A stretch of DNA of 64,000 nucleotides. Source: G963665495 sp963667575. Lineage in GTDB: Bacteria; Desulfobacterota; Desulfovibrionia; Desulfovibrionales; Desulfovibrionaceae. The stretch spans positions 1 through 64,000 of the forward strand of contig CAXXHY010000046.1 of the NCBI GenBank assembly GCA_963667575.2. The letters are read 5' to 3'. A program made the position numbers and the translations under genes. The notes under the pieces are model-generated. The model worked only from the letters and a program-made list of their open reading frames with translations, did not search any database and was not told where the DNA came from. Shown here piece after piece: positions 36,301 to 45,568 of the stretch; position 1 is the first letter of the stretch, and every line of letters starts with the position of its first letter.

Positions 36301-38328
36301 TCAGGAATTCTTCAAATCATCGACAACCCTGTTGAGCTGATTGCTCATTTCCACCAGCCGTTCGATCGCGCTGACTGATTGCAGCATATTGCCGGAGGTC
36401 TGTTCGGAAAGCCGCGAGACTTCTTCCACAGCCCGGTTGATTTCTTCGGATGCTGCGGATTGCTCCTCCGCCGCCGTAGCAATGGAGTGCGCCTGTTGCG
36501 CATTGTTATCCGCAAACACCAGTATTCTCTCCAGAACTTCTCCGGACTGAGAAGCCAGTTCCGTGGTCGCATCCACTGATCTGGCAGCTTCGTCCATGGA
36601 TTCGATGCTCTTGTGGGCCGCTTTTTGAATCGCCGAGATACTCTCACCGACTTCTTGCGTGGCACCGATGGTTTTTTCCGCAAGCTTCCGTACTTCATCC
36701 GCCACAACGGCAAAACCTCTGCCTGCTTCTCCTGCCCGTGCGGCCTCGATGGCGGCATTCAAAGCCAGCAGGTTGGTCTGGTCCGCGATATCATTGATGA
36801 CCACCATGATGGCCCCAATGCTGTCGGCCTGAGCCCCCAGGGAAACCAGATCATTTTTCATGGAATTGGTCTGGGTCTGCACGGTGGTGATGGAAGCGAT
36901 AACCTGCGACATCAGGTCGGTGCCCTGCTTGGCGCGTTCTTTGGTTTCTGTGGCGTTGGTTGCGGCATCGCCGGAATTTCTGGCGACCTCGGACACGGAC
37001 TCGTTCATCTGCTCCATGCTCGTTGCCGTCTCCATCATCCGCGCGTGCTGTACATCAGCTGCTTTTCTGATGGTTTCGCCAGTCTCGGCGAGTTCACCGG
37101 TTTCCGAAACAATCTGCTCGACAAATCCCTGTATTTTCCCGGCAGCCTGCAAAACCCCATTGTGCGTTGCCATATCGGCTTCACGCCGGGCTTCCTCTGC
37201 CTCTTTTACGGCTTTGCGGGCGCGTTCAGCTTCTTCGGCCGCTTCTTTCCCTTTTTGTTCGGTTTCCCGGATCATCTGCTTCAACTTCAGGACCATGGAA
37301 TTCAATGAACCGCTCAAGGCCCCCAGTTCGTCATTTCTTTTGACTTCAAGAGTGTTATCCAGATTTCCGGCCTCCACGTCTTTTGCAAAAGCGTTCATGG
37401 TATTCAACGGCTTGAATATCAGACCGGATGTCAGCAAATAGACCATCAGCCCCGCGATGATCAATGCAATGAGAGCGACAATGCTGCTGCTGAGCAAATT
37501 GTCGTTGGAATTTTTCTGAATGGCCCCCACCTTTTTATAGGTCCAGACCTTCCAGTTGAGTCCTTCGATGTTGTAGACGCTCCCCTCATAGGACTGTCCC
37601 TTGATCTCGAAGCTGATCCGGTTCGCTGCGCTTTGCGTATTGAACTTGCTCAAATCAGGATAGATGTCGGCAAGATTCTTACCGATATGATCCTCATTTT
37701 TGGATGCCATGATAAACCCGTCGCTGCGGGTCATGATGATATTATCAAAGCCAAGAACACTGTTGGTAAATTTCGTTATATCCGTCAGTCCGAGATTGAT
37801 GCACAGCGTGGCTTCGGTTTCCCCGTTTTTCATGACCGGAACTCCCATGGCCATGACAGTCGCGCCTATGGAAGACGTGTACGGAGTGGTGATGATCCGT
37901 TTTTCGCCTGCGAATATGCGCTTATACCACTCCCGTCCGAGATCCCTTGCATTGAAATTGGGGATTTGTCCGTTGCGCTTTACATCATACGCGCGCCCGT
38001 CCTTCAGCCCGAAATAGCACTCGTTCACCTTTGCCTGTGCCCTCAGTGTTGTCATCAGGCTCAAGCGGTACGACAACAATTCCTCCGGACTCATGCCTTT
38101 TACGCCGCTGAAGGATTTGGCAGTTAATTCCAACAGATTGAAATACATATTCATCTTTTCATCGACAGCTTTTCCCACAGCTTTCGCCGTGGTATCGAGC
38201 CGTTCTCTTTCCACGGAAATGGAAGAGGCGGAAAAACTTCTGTAGGATGCGATGGTAATGATTCCCACAACCATGGCAAACAACAATAAAACACTAAAAA
38301 TTATTTTATTTTTGATACTTATGCTCAT
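36301..38328 (-). CDS. methyl-accepting chemotaxis protein with dCache-type sensor
   Basis: A 675-residue chemoreceptor. TM1 is near residues 8-28. A large periplasmic ligand domain of the Cache type follows (about 35-275; GREWYKRIFAGEKR and TTPYTSSIGATVMAMGVPV are typical). TM2 is near 282-305, then HAMP, a coiled coil rich in Glu/Ala, and the signalling domain with the hairpin tip DIADQTNLLALNAAIEAARAGE and GFAVVADEVRKLAE. Cache receptors usually bind amino or organic acids. The ATG at 38328 (MSISIKN) is preferred to a GTG six codons upstream. It is a single gene with its own terminator. Confidence 0.93.
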   Translation of the reverse strand: MSISIKNKIIFSVLLLFAMVVGIITIASYRSFSASSISVERERLDTTAKAVGKAVDEKMNMYFNLLELTAKSFSGVKGMSPEELLSYRLSLMTTLRAQAKVNECYFGLKDGRAYDVKRNGQIPNFNARDLGREWYKRIFAGEKRIITTPYTSSIGATVMAMGVPVMKNGETEATLCINLGLTDITKFTNSVLGFDNIIMTRSDGFIMASKNEDHIGKNLADIYPDLSKFNTQSAANRISFEIKGQSYEGSVYNIEGLNWKVWTYKKVGAIQKNSNDNLLSSSIVALIALIIAGLMVYLLTSGLIFKPLNTMNAFAKDVEAGNLDNTLEVKRNDELGALSGSLNSMVLKLKQMIRETEQKGKEAAEEAERARKAVKEAEEARREADMATHNGVLQAAGKIQGFVEQIVSETGELAETGETIRKAADVQHARMMETATSMEQMNESVSEVARNSGDAATNATETKERAKQGTDLMSQVIASITTVQTQTNSMKNDLVSLGAQADSIGAIMVVINDIADQTNLLALNAAIEAARAGEAGRGFAVVADEVRKLAEKTIGATQEVGESISAIQKAAHKSIESMDEAARSVDATTELASQSGEVLERILVFADNNAQQAHSIATAAEEQSAASEEINRAVEEVSRLSEQTSGNMLQSVSAIERLVEMSNQLNRVVDDLKNS

Positions 38329-38914
38329 GATACAGCTCTTTCCCACTTACAAAAATACTGCTTTCCAAAAGGAAAGCTTGTCTAAAAAAATTGCTCCATT
38401 ACAGCGAGCTATTACCATACCTTTTTAGTAAACAATCAATTTCATTTTACTGATCTGATAGTGCCGACTGCTACCCCCTAATTTCAAAGCAAAACATTTA
38501 TTTATTTTTAATACATTATTGTACTATTCCCCGCTGATCATGAAACTGCGAAAAAGTCCAGTTTATTTTACATGTAAAGTTATACGTACTTTTGAAAAGT
38601 TTCCCTTCCTCGTACCACTAATCAGTTTTTTTCATCACTTTCAATCTACCAGAATAATACACCTTTATTTTTAACTGCGTACAATACAGAATACTACCAG
38701 CAAAAATAGGAGAGAGTTGCATCAATCAATTCATTGCAACGGACAAATATTTTATCAAAATACGGAAGGCAATACGGGGATCTTGCTTTGGAAAAAGGAA
38801 ATGATCTTCGGAGAGGCTGCGCAACAAGACAAAAAAAAGCACGCCGGTCAGATCATCCACGGGGAATGCCGATTCTTTCCCCTTCAAAAAACAAGGGAAT
38901 TCAACTGGAAAAAC
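38329..38914. other. AT-rich intergenic region
   Basis: Nearly 590 bp upstream of the chemoreceptor and downstream of the DUF1992 gene, which ends at 38915. I found no coding frame, hairpin terminator or sigma-28-like promoter that I would defend. Confidence 0.4.
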
Positions 38915-39301
38915 CTATTTTTTCTTGCGTTCCACCACTTCCACTTTTTCCACGACCTTGTCGTAGTAGACCTGGTGTTTTTCAAGGCTGATGGGCTTGC
39001 TGTAGCGGATGTTCCAGCGGGTAATCAGGAAGTTGAGTTTCTGCATCTGGCGGTAGCGGGTCTGTTCGTCCTCGCACTGTTCCAGCATTTCCACTATGGT
39101 GTGGATTTCTTTTTCATCGGCTATCTGCGGCGGCACATGGCCGGAGTTGCGCAAGATCTTGTACGCCATGCGCAGATCCTCGGGCACCATGGAGTCGTCC
39201 TCCAGCTGCAATGGTTTGCCTTTTCCTTCGAGATCGTCGAAGTCGCCCTCGCGCATGGATTTTTCAATGCGCTCGTCCGCTATCTTATGCCAATAAAACA
39301 T
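38915..39301 (-). CDS. DUF1992 (DnaJ-homologue C28-type) protein
   Basis: A 128-residue protein matching the DUF1992 pattern: ADERIEKSMREGDFDDLEGKGKPLQLEDD (about 7-35, given here only as the family hallmark region) and a middle LRMAYKILRNSGHVPP, with a Lys/Glu-rich tail. Bacterial members are unstudied. ATG 39301 follows AAGGACC; a longer frame to 39367 adds an unconserved basic stretch. It stands alone between two chemoreceptor genes. No function assigned. Confidence 0.8.
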   Translation of the reverse strand: MFYWHKIADERIEKSMREGDFDDLEGKGKPLQLEDDSMVPEDLRMAYKILRNSGHVPPQIADEKEIHTIVEMLEQCEDEQTRYRQMQKLNFLITRWNIRYSKPISLEKHQVYYDKVVEKVEVVERKKK

Positions 39302-39415
39302 GGTGAGGTCCTTGTTGTGCCAGATGCGCCCGCTGTTTCTCGCGGGCCGTGAGATCTTTTTTAGCAAATACCCGGATGATCCGCCATGCCTTTATGGGAT
39401 GGGCGCAGCCTGGTC

Positions 39416-39449
39416 AAAAAAAACCCGCCGCGGACAAATCCGCGGCGGG
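39416..39449 (-). terminator. terminator of the hemerythrin chemoreceptor gene
   Basis: An 11-bp perfect stem (CCCGCCGCGGA/TCCGCGGCGGG) with a 4-nt loop and eight U on the minus strand, 29 bp after the stop. Confidence 0.92.
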
Positions 39450-39478
39450 CATGATAGTCGATTTTACAGGACGCGCTC

Positions 39479-41188
39479 TTAGCGAACGCCCTTGGAATGC
39501 AGAAATTCCGTGTATTTCTTGTCCGTGCCCTGAATGTGCCCCACAAGCCAGTCCTTGAGGAAACGCAGCAGATCCATGGATACTGTTGCCGTGCCCTTGC
39601 GCAACTGCTCTTCGGTTTCCTGCACCTTGGCCACGAATTTGGCGTGAATTTCCTTGTGCTTGGCCGTATTGGCATACCCGTGTTTTTCGAACAACCGTTC
39701 CTCGGTTCCGAAATGGGTCACGGTATATTCTGCCAGCTTGCCGACCAGATCCAGAAGAACATCCTTGGCCCGGCGTTCGCGCATGGCCCTGTGCAACTCG
39801 TTGATCATATTCACGAGCACTTTATGCTGCTGGTCAATCTGCTTGATGCCCACGGAAAGCGCATCGCTCCATTCCACGAGATTATCCCCGACGGCACTTT
39901 CCATCTGCCCGGTGGACATGCCCTGGATAATGGTATCCAGATCCTCGACCAGGCCCGAGATGGAAACCAGGGCATCGGACGAACGCTCCATTTCCTCGGC
40001 CGTATCCTGGGCCACCCGCGTCACATCGGAAACAGCCATGTTGATCTGTTCGCTGGCCGCGCTCTGTTCTTCGGACGCTGTGGCTATGGAGGCCACCTGC
40101 AGAGCCGTGTTGTCCACAATGTCCACTATCTGTTCCATACGGGCGCCTGATTCGTTGGCCACTTCGGCGCCCTTGGTGATGTTCTCCGCGGCCGCATCCA
40201 CAGCTTCCACATTGGTCTGCGCATGCTGCTGAATGAGGTGAACGGCATCGCCCACTTCCTTGGTGGCGCTCATGGTCTTTTCCGCGAGTTTGCGGACCTC
40301 GTCCGCAACAACGGCAAAGCCTCGTCCGGCCTCTCCGGCCCTGGCGGCTTCAATGGCCGCGTTGAGGGCCAGCAGGTTGGTCTGATCCGCAATATCGTTG
40401 ATCACGGTAATGATCTTGCCGATGTTGTCGGCCTGTCCGCCCAGTTCGGCCATGGATTCCTTGAGTCCGAGAATCTGCTTCTGAACCTGGTGGATGGAAT
40501 TGACCGCATCGCGTACGCCTTGCGCGCCGGTCTGGGCGTTTTCCTTGCTGAGTTCCGCGCTTTCGGAAGCCCCGGAAGCATTCATGGCGATTTCCCGGAC
40601 AGTGCCGCTCATTTCTTCCATGGCGGTGGCGGTTTCAGTCATACGGTCGCGTTGGACATCCACGCCTTCCTGGACCTTTCCGGTCATTTCGGTCAACTCG
40701 CGGATGGCCGAAAAGATCTGGGAGGATATTTTGCCCGCCTTGCCGGAAGCCTTGTTCATGTCGTCCAGCAATTTGTTGCAGGAACTCTCCTTGAGGGAAC
40801 ATTCCTCAAAAGCCTGCTTGTTTTTCTCCACCTGGACCTGGGTTGCCGCCTGGCTCGCCTGAACATCCTGGTTGGCCTTTTCCAGGCCATCGACCATTTT
40901 TTCCAGACTTGTCTTGATATTGGCCAGTTTGGGCGAAAATTCACCCTGCAGCTTGACCCCTTTTTTGCCGGAGCTGACGTCTTCGGCATACGCCCGGATT
41001 GCCTCGAAAGGCTTGAACAATTTCTGCTGCACATCAATCAGCACGATCAGCAGAACAACAAAGGAGACACAGCCGAGGATGGTCTCCAGCATCAGTATAT
41101 GTGCATCGAACAAAGGGCCCAGGGCCATGACTGCCGCAACAATCATCAAAAAAACAAGAGAAGCGACAAGTCGTGTTTTGACCGACAT
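39479..41188 (-). CDS. chemoreceptor with C-terminal hemerythrin domain
   Basis: A 569-residue protein. TM1 (about 6-24) and TM2 (about 33-52) are separated by only a few residues, so there is no periplasmic sensor. A HAMP-like segment and coiled coil follow, then the signalling domain (DIADQTNLLALNAAIEAARAGE tip, about 268-290). The C-terminus (about 435-569) is a bacteriohemerythrin with its iron ligands: QIDQQHKVLV (His), HFGTEERLF (His and Glu), KHKEIHAKF (His) and DWLVGHIQGTDKKY (His and Asp). Oxygen is therefore sensed in the cytoplasm, as in Desulfovibrio DcrH, probably for aerotaxis away from oxygen. Confidence 0.93.
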   Translation of the reverse strand: MSVKTRLVASLVFLMIVAAVMALGPLFDAHILMLETILGCVSFVVLLIVLIDVQQKLFKPFEAIRAYAEDVSSGKKGVKLQGEFSPKLANIKTSLEKMVDGLEKANQDVQASQAATQVQVEKNKQAFEECSLKESSCNKLLDDMNKASGKAGKISSQIFSAIRELTEMTGKVQEGVDVQRDRMTETATAMEEMSGTVREIAMNASGASESAELSKENAQTGAQGVRDAVNSIHQVQKQILGLKESMAELGGQADNIGKIITVINDIADQTNLLALNAAIEAARAGEAGRGFAVVADEVRKLAEKTMSATKEVGDAVHLIQQHAQTNVEAVDAAAENITKGAEVANESGARMEQIVDIVDNTALQVASIATASEEQSAASEQINMAVSDVTRVAQDTAEEMERSSDALVSISGLVEDLDTIIQGMSTGQMESAVGDNLVEWSDALSVGIKQIDQQHKVLVNMINELHRAMRERRAKDVLLDLVGKLAEYTVTHFGTEERLFEKHGYANTAKHKEIHAKFVAKVQETEEQLRKGTATVSMDLLRFLKDWLVGHIQGTDKKYTEFLHSKGVR

Positions 41189-41710
41189 GACTACCTCGTA
41201 TCTACGTTAATTGGTTACAAAAAAGCACAGCCTTCCGGCTTGCTGTCTGCAATTTATAGGTTGTTTCCCTTTAAATGTACAGCAATTCCTGTATCGAAGC
41301 CTGTAACGCACTTCCGAACAGTATTTTGATTCGAATAAGACTACAATAGCTTTGGACATCCAGAAGGCGAAAAAAACAACTGTAAGTTGATTGTGCAATT
41401 TCTGACAAAAAATACATTTTAATTATTCTTTCTGTAGCGTGTTCTCCGAAAACAATCCCGGATATGACATTTATTGTCAGGTTTATTCCATTTCATCATC
41501 ATGTTACATATAATGCTGAATTCAGGCTACAGAATGGCTGACCGGCAATGCTCAAGTCTGAAAAATACAGAATCCGGCACAATCTCGATTAATACCACAA
41601 TTCCAGAATGCAGCCTTTCCCCTACAACAGATTTTTTTATTAAAACATACCACAATGATATGAAATATTTTTGCTTGACATGATAGTTTAACAGCTTTAC
41701 CATTTTACCT
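41189..41710. other. intergenic region between divergent chemoreceptor and marR genes
   Basis: About 520 bp, AT-rich, with no credible gene. The right end holds a TTGACA (41675-41680) with a poor -10 (TACCAT, 41698-41703) at 17-bp spacing ahead of marR. At 41684-41701 a degenerate copy of the palindrome found downstream of marR overlaps this promoter. Confidence 0.4.
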
Positions 41711-42187
41711 ATGACTCATAAAAATGAATCCATCAAACAATTGACCAATCGGCTGATGCGCATCATTTCCAAGCACTGCCGCATTGAAGAACGCCCCATA
41801 TCCATCGGCTCGAACCAAAAGCTGACCGCTCGGGAAATACACACGCTTCACGCTGTGGGCGAGACCAGCGGCATCAACGTCAAAAACCTTGCCGAGCGCT
41901 TCGGGGTCACCAAAAGCGCAGCCTCCCAGATGGCGGGCAAGCTCGAGGCAAAAAAACTGCTGCGAAAGGAAAAATCACCGGACAACGACAAGGAAATACT
42001 ACTCGTGCTTACTGCGACCGGACAGGATGCTTTTGACAGGCATCAGGCCTTTCACGACCGCCACATGCAAACTCTCCTGGAACGTCTGGACGCCTTTACT
42101 GACCCGCAACTGGCCACCACTGCGGCCATACTCGCCGTGGTGGAAAGCGTTGTGGACGAACGCATGGCCGAACTCTTCGACAAATAA
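41711..42187 (+). CDS. MarR-family transcriptional regulator
   Basis: A 158-residue winged-helix regulator. The recognition helix region is NVKNLAERFGVTKSAASQMAGKLEAKKLL (about 56-84, family hallmark), followed by a wing with SPDNDKEILLVLTATG. The protein is otherwise helical for dimerisation. The ATG at 41711 has no Shine-Dalgarno sequence and would lie within a few bases of the predicted start site, so the mRNA may be leaderless. It probably controls itself and the methyltransferase gene 148 bp downstream, through the GTTAAG-AAC-CTTAAC palindrome and its weaker copy over the marR promoter. Confidence 0.9.
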   Translation: MTHKNESIKQLTNRLMRIISKHCRIEERPISIGSNQKLTAREIHTLHAVGETSGINVKNLAERFGVTKSAASQMAGKLEAKKLLRKEKSPDNDKEILLVLTATGQDAFDRHQAFHDRHMQTLLERLDAFTDPQLATTAAILAVVESVVDERMAELFDK

Positions 42188-42253
42188 CCCCCACCCTCCC
42201 TGCATGCAGCTTTTCGGCAGGGCTGGCTGAACCGAAATTTTTTTCTCTTCAAA

Positions 42254-42268
42254 GTTAAGAACCTTAAC
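42254..42268. promoter_or_regulatory. candidate MarR operator
   Basis: GTTAAG-AAC-CTTAAC, a perfect 15-bp dyad in the gap between marR and the methyltransferase gene. A related site (12 of 18 positions) overlaps the marR promoter at 41684-41701. Confidence 0.45.
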
Positions 42269-42335
42269 CTTACTGTCAATAGCCGACTCCGCAAAAACAG
42301 GAACAGTTTTACAAAACATCTTTGGAGAAACAGCC

Positions 42336-42905
42336 ATGAACAAGACGCAGGATCCCCACCACAGCATCAGCAGTTATGCACTTCTGCATGGCGAACGTAC
42401 CCTGTCCAAACTCGGACCGGCTACGGGTGAGACTATTCTGGATCTGGGATGCGGACCGGGCGAATACACCATCCGGATCGCCGGGCTGACTGGCAATGAC
42501 GGTCGCGTTCTGGCCGTTGATCAAAACCCCCAGGCCCTGGATACGCTGCGAAAAAGAGCCGCTGATCTCGGACTCGGCAATATCGACATCCTGCAGCAGG
42601 ATTTTTGCGCGCCGCTTCCCTTGCCCCCTGCAGGTGCGGATGCCGTACTGTTATGCACGGTGCTGCATCATCCGGCGCAACGCCAGCGCATAGACGCTCT
42701 TCTGGACGGGATCTGCCCGTTGTTGCGGCCCGGCGGACGGCTGGTGATTGTGGAAATGCATAAGAAGGAAACCCCATTTGGCCCGCCCCTGAACGTACGC
42801 ATAGCCGCCGAAGACCTGGAACCCCAGGTCTGTGCGCACGGTATGAAGCGTACGGGCTATCAGGATCTGGGCGCCGCCTATCTGCTGCGTTTTTCTCCGG
42901 CCTGA
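42336..42905 (+). CDS. class I SAM-dependent methyltransferase
   Basis: A 189-residue methyltransferase of the UbiE/type-11 kind: motif I LDLGCGPGEYTIRIA (about 32-46), VLAVDQNPQ (about 58-66), ADAVLLCTVLHH (about 97-108) and LRPGGRLVIVEMHK (about 128-141). The GGAG before the ATG is weak but present. Its partner marR and the shared dyad suggest inducible expression. The substrate is unknown; a toxic small molecule or lipid-soluble compound is possible. The 3' end overlaps the convergent PAP2 gene by 28 bp. Confidence 0.85.
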   Translation: MNKTQDPHHSISSYALLHGERTLSKLGPATGETILDLGCGPGEYTIRIAGLTGNDGRVLAVDQNPQALDTLRKRAADLGLGNIDILQQDFCAPLPLPPAGADAVLLCTVLHHPAQRQRIDALLDGICPLLRPGGRLVIVEMHKKETPFGPPLNVRIAAEDLEPQVCAHGMKRTGYQDLGAAYLLRFSPA

Positions 42906-43555
42906 TCCGTCCGGCAAGCCACCGGGCCCGGCATGTTTTTCTGCCAGAGCACAAAGACCCAACAGGCCATGAGGATACCCAGGGTCATGCCGGCCAGAAC
43001 GTCCGAGGGATAATGCTTGAGCGCGAATACCCGGCTGACTCCCACCAGAAAAGCCAACGTCAGCAAAGGCACGGCCAGGCGTTTGTACACCAGCCCCAAG
43101 GCCGTGCACAGGGCGAATATACGGGTCGTATGTCCGGAGGGGAAGGAATTGCGTACGTATTTGCCGCTGAACCAGGTAAATCCGTACTCCCCTTGCGAGA
43201 ACAACAACTCCGGGCGACAGCGACCGAACACGTATTTGATGCTTTCCACCATGGCGATGGCCACAAGCACGGACAGGCAGACATACAGCAGCTTCCAGGC
43301 CCAGGGTTGCGGCCGTTCTCCGGCAAGATTCCAGCCGCTCAGACAAAAACCGGCTGCGGCCAGGGCGAAAATCAAGGTATGGTTCGCAAGCTGGCTCAGA
43401 TCCTTGGCCCACGTATGCAAAGGGGTCTGCTTGAACGACTGGGCGAACCAGGCTGCGGGACGGTCGAAAAAGAAATAGGACAGCACGATGAGCGCGGCGG
43501 CTGCAAGCACTGCGTAAATAATTGTCTTATGAAACGTATTGCTACCGGAGTTCAT
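42878..43555 (-). CDS. PAP2-family membrane phosphatase
   Basis: A 225-residue protein with about six hydrophobic segments and the three phosphatase motifs: KYVFGRCRPE (about 105-114), SFPSGHTT (about 136-143) and SRVFALKHYPSDVLAG (about 174-189). PAP2 enzymes dephosphorylate undecaprenyl pyrophosphate, phosphatidic acid or phosphatidylglycerol phosphate; the substrate cannot be told. It sits downstream of tag on the same strand with an 84-bp gap and overlaps the convergent methyltransferase. Confidence 0.9.
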   Translation of the reverse strand: MNSGSNTFHKTIIYAVLAAAALIVLSYFFFDRPAAWFAQSFKQTPLHTWAKDLSQLANHTLIFALAAAGFCLSGWNLAGERPQPWAWKLLYVCLSVLVAIAMVESIKYVFGRCRPELLFSQGEYGFTWFSGKYVRNSFPSGHTTRIFALCTALGLVYKRLAVPLLTLAFLVGVSRVFALKHYPSDVLAGMTLGILMACWVFVLWQKNMPGPVACRTDQAGEKRSR

Positions 43556-43639
43556 TCCGCTCTCTCCTGCTGTGTTGGAAGGTCAGCCGCAATCAGATTG
43601 CGGAGGGGTTGTCCAGGTTACCACAAAGGCGGATACGCA

Positions 43640-44224
43640 TCACCATCCCAGAGCCCGGACCTGCTCGTGGCGGAAACAGCTGCTGAGATGATCGTTCACC
43701 AGCCCGCTGGCCTGCATATGCGCGTACACCGTGGTGGGCCCCAGAAAGGCGAATCCCCGTTTTTTCAATTCTTTGGCCAACCGCTGCGCCTGTTCGGTAA
43801 CGGCCGGCACATCCTCCATGCGCTTCCAGTTGTTCTGAACGGGCCGCCCTCCCATGAAATCCCAGATAAAGGCGTCGAAGCTGCCAAAGGTCCGTTGCAG
43901 TTCAAGAAAAGCGCGCGCGTTGGTTATCGCCGCTTCCACCTTTCGCCTGTTGCGAATAATGCCCGGATCGGTTAGGAGAACCGCTGTCTTTGCAGCGTCA
44001 AAAGCAGCTATATGAACAGGATCGAATCCGGCAAAAGCTTTGGCGAAATTGGAACGTTTGCGCAGTACCGTCAGCCAGCTCAACCCTGCCTGCATGCTTT
44101 CCAGGAGCAAAAATTCAAAATGTTTCAGATCATCACGCACGGGTACGCCCCATTCCGTATCGTGATACAGTATCTCTTCAGGCGAGCGCAGTGCCCAGGG
44201 ACATCGTTCTTCAGCTTCAGGCAT
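43640..44224 (-). CDS. tag: DNA-3-methyladenine glycosylase I
   Basis: A 194-residue base-excision enzyme removing 3-methyladenine. Motifs: CPWALRS with a nearby YHDTEWGVP (about 7-30), LLESMQAGLSWLTVLRKR (about 42-59), the GPTTVYAHMQASGLVNDH segment (about 165-182) and a final CFRH (zinc ligands with the N-terminal Cys). ATG 44224 has a perfect AAGGAGG five bases upstream; a more distal ATG at 44245 lies before that site and is rejected. Confidence 0.93.
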   Translation of the reverse strand: MPEAEERCPWALRSPEEILYHDTEWGVPVRDDLKHFEFLLLESMQAGLSWLTVLRKRSNFAKAFAGFDPVHIAAFDAAKTAVLLTDPGIIRNRRKVEAAITNARAFLELQRTFGSFDAFIWDFMGGRPVQNNWKRMEDVPAVTEQAQRLAKELKKRGFAFLGPTTVYAHMQASGLVNDHLSSCFRHEQVRALGW

Positions 44225-44412
44225 TAACCCCTCCTTTTTGGACATTTCCTATTTTTCTCCAGTACGCAGATTTTACCGACCTTTGAAAAAAACGGATTTG
44301 ATTCACATATTAACTTGAATTTATTAGTCTTTACTATTGTATTGTCCGCAACATCCGGGTAACACTAAACGTTGCGGCACTGCAATGCCATTTTTTTTGA
44401 AGGAGATTCAGC

Positions 44413-45297
44413 ATGCTGGATTTGTTAATAGCCATATTCAACGTCATAGCCCCGGTCATACTTTGCGTGACAGTGGGATACTTCTGGAACAAGCGCGGAC
44501 TGCCTTTCGACACCAAGGGCATCACTCTGCTTGTAGTCAACATCGGTACGCCCAGCCTGCTGCTGGCCAACCTGAGCAGTGTGGAAATCGACGGAAACGT
44601 TGTGATCCAGATGATGATCGCAACCATCATCGCCCACCTGCTCTGCGGCCTCTTCGGCTGGCTTATTTTGAAAGCAATGCGCTTGTCCATCAATACCTAC
44701 ATCAGTTCCATGGTCTTCAACAACACGGGCAATCTCGGCTTGTCCCTCTGCCTGCTGGCCTTTGGAAAAGAAGGTCTGGCCCTGGGGCTTGCCTACATGG
44801 CCATGAACACCATTGGCCTGTTCACCGTCGGCCCACTGATGAGCTCAGGCGAACCGGCCCTGAAAAAGATTCTGAAAACTCCCGCGGTCTACGCCATATT
44901 CATCGCCCTGACCCTGTTTTTCAGCGGACATAAACTCCCCACGTTTCTGTTCAATTTTTTCGACATCGTCGGCGGCCTGGTCATCCCCCTGATGCTCTTC
45001 GCCCTGGGAGGCGCCCTGGCCAAACTGCGGATGAAAAGCCTTGGAACGCCCTTTGCCCTGGCCTTTCTCAAGCTGGGTCTCGGACTCGTAGTCGGCCTGG
45101 GACTTTCCTGGTTGCTCGGACTGGAAGGCGTCTGCCGCAGCGTATTCATCCTGGAGTGTCTGCTGCCGGTGGCCATTTTCAACTATCTCTGGGCCGAACG
45201 CTATGACAACGGTCCGGAAGAGGTGGCCGGCCTGATCATCGCCTCCACCCTGCTCGCCCTGGTGGTGGTGCCCATCACTCTGGCCATGCTGCTCTAA
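44413..45297 (+). CDS. AEC-family (auxin efflux carrier-like) transporter
   Basis: A 294-residue membrane protein with about ten hydrophobic segments in two repeats. The family's conserved Asn/Pro positions are visible (SPSL-like GTPSLLLANLSS near 50; FNNTGNLGLSLCLLAFG near 98-114). AEC carriers in bacteria move organic acids such as malate, malonate or other carboxylates. A strong GAAGGAG precedes the ATG. Monocistronic, with its own terminator. The substrate cannot be predicted. Confidence 0.88.
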   Translation: MLDLLIAIFNVIAPVILCVTVGYFWNKRGLPFDTKGITLLVVNIGTPSLLLANLSSVEIDGNVVIQMMIATIIAHLLCGLFGWLILKAMRLSINTYISSMVFNNTGNLGLSLCLLAFGKEGLALGLAYMAMNTIGLFTVGPLMSSGEPALKKILKTPAVYAIFIALTLFFSGHKLPTFLFNFFDIVGGLVIPLMLFALGGALAKLRMKSLGTPFALAFLKLGLGLVVGLGLSWLLGLEGVCRSVFILECLLPVAIFNYLWAERYDNGPEEVAGLIIASTLLALVVVPITLAMLL

Positions 45298-45333
45298 GCT
45301 GCGAAGACCATTTGTCGTGTTCTTTTGAACAAC

Positions 45334-45380
45334 AAGCGCCGACTGATGCGAAATCCATCCGCATTGGACGGCGCTTTTTA
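45334..45380 (+). terminator. terminator after the AEC transporter
   Basis: Outer stem AGCGCCG/CGGCGCT with an inner ATGCG/CGCAT stem, followed by a short T run, 37 bp past the stop. Confidence 0.7.
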
Positions 45381-45568
45381 TTGCCCGACGGTATTATCTT
45401 GCAAAAATGAAAAGCTTTTTTCCGGATTGTCTTGATTTACGGAACATTCTCGGGTTACGGTGACTCACATTTTTTGATAGCAGGCAACAACCGGACAGCG
45501 CGCCGGCGGCATCCCGCTGTTTGCGAAGCTGAGTCCCTAACGCTGGAAACCTTGCGCAAGGAAAGACA

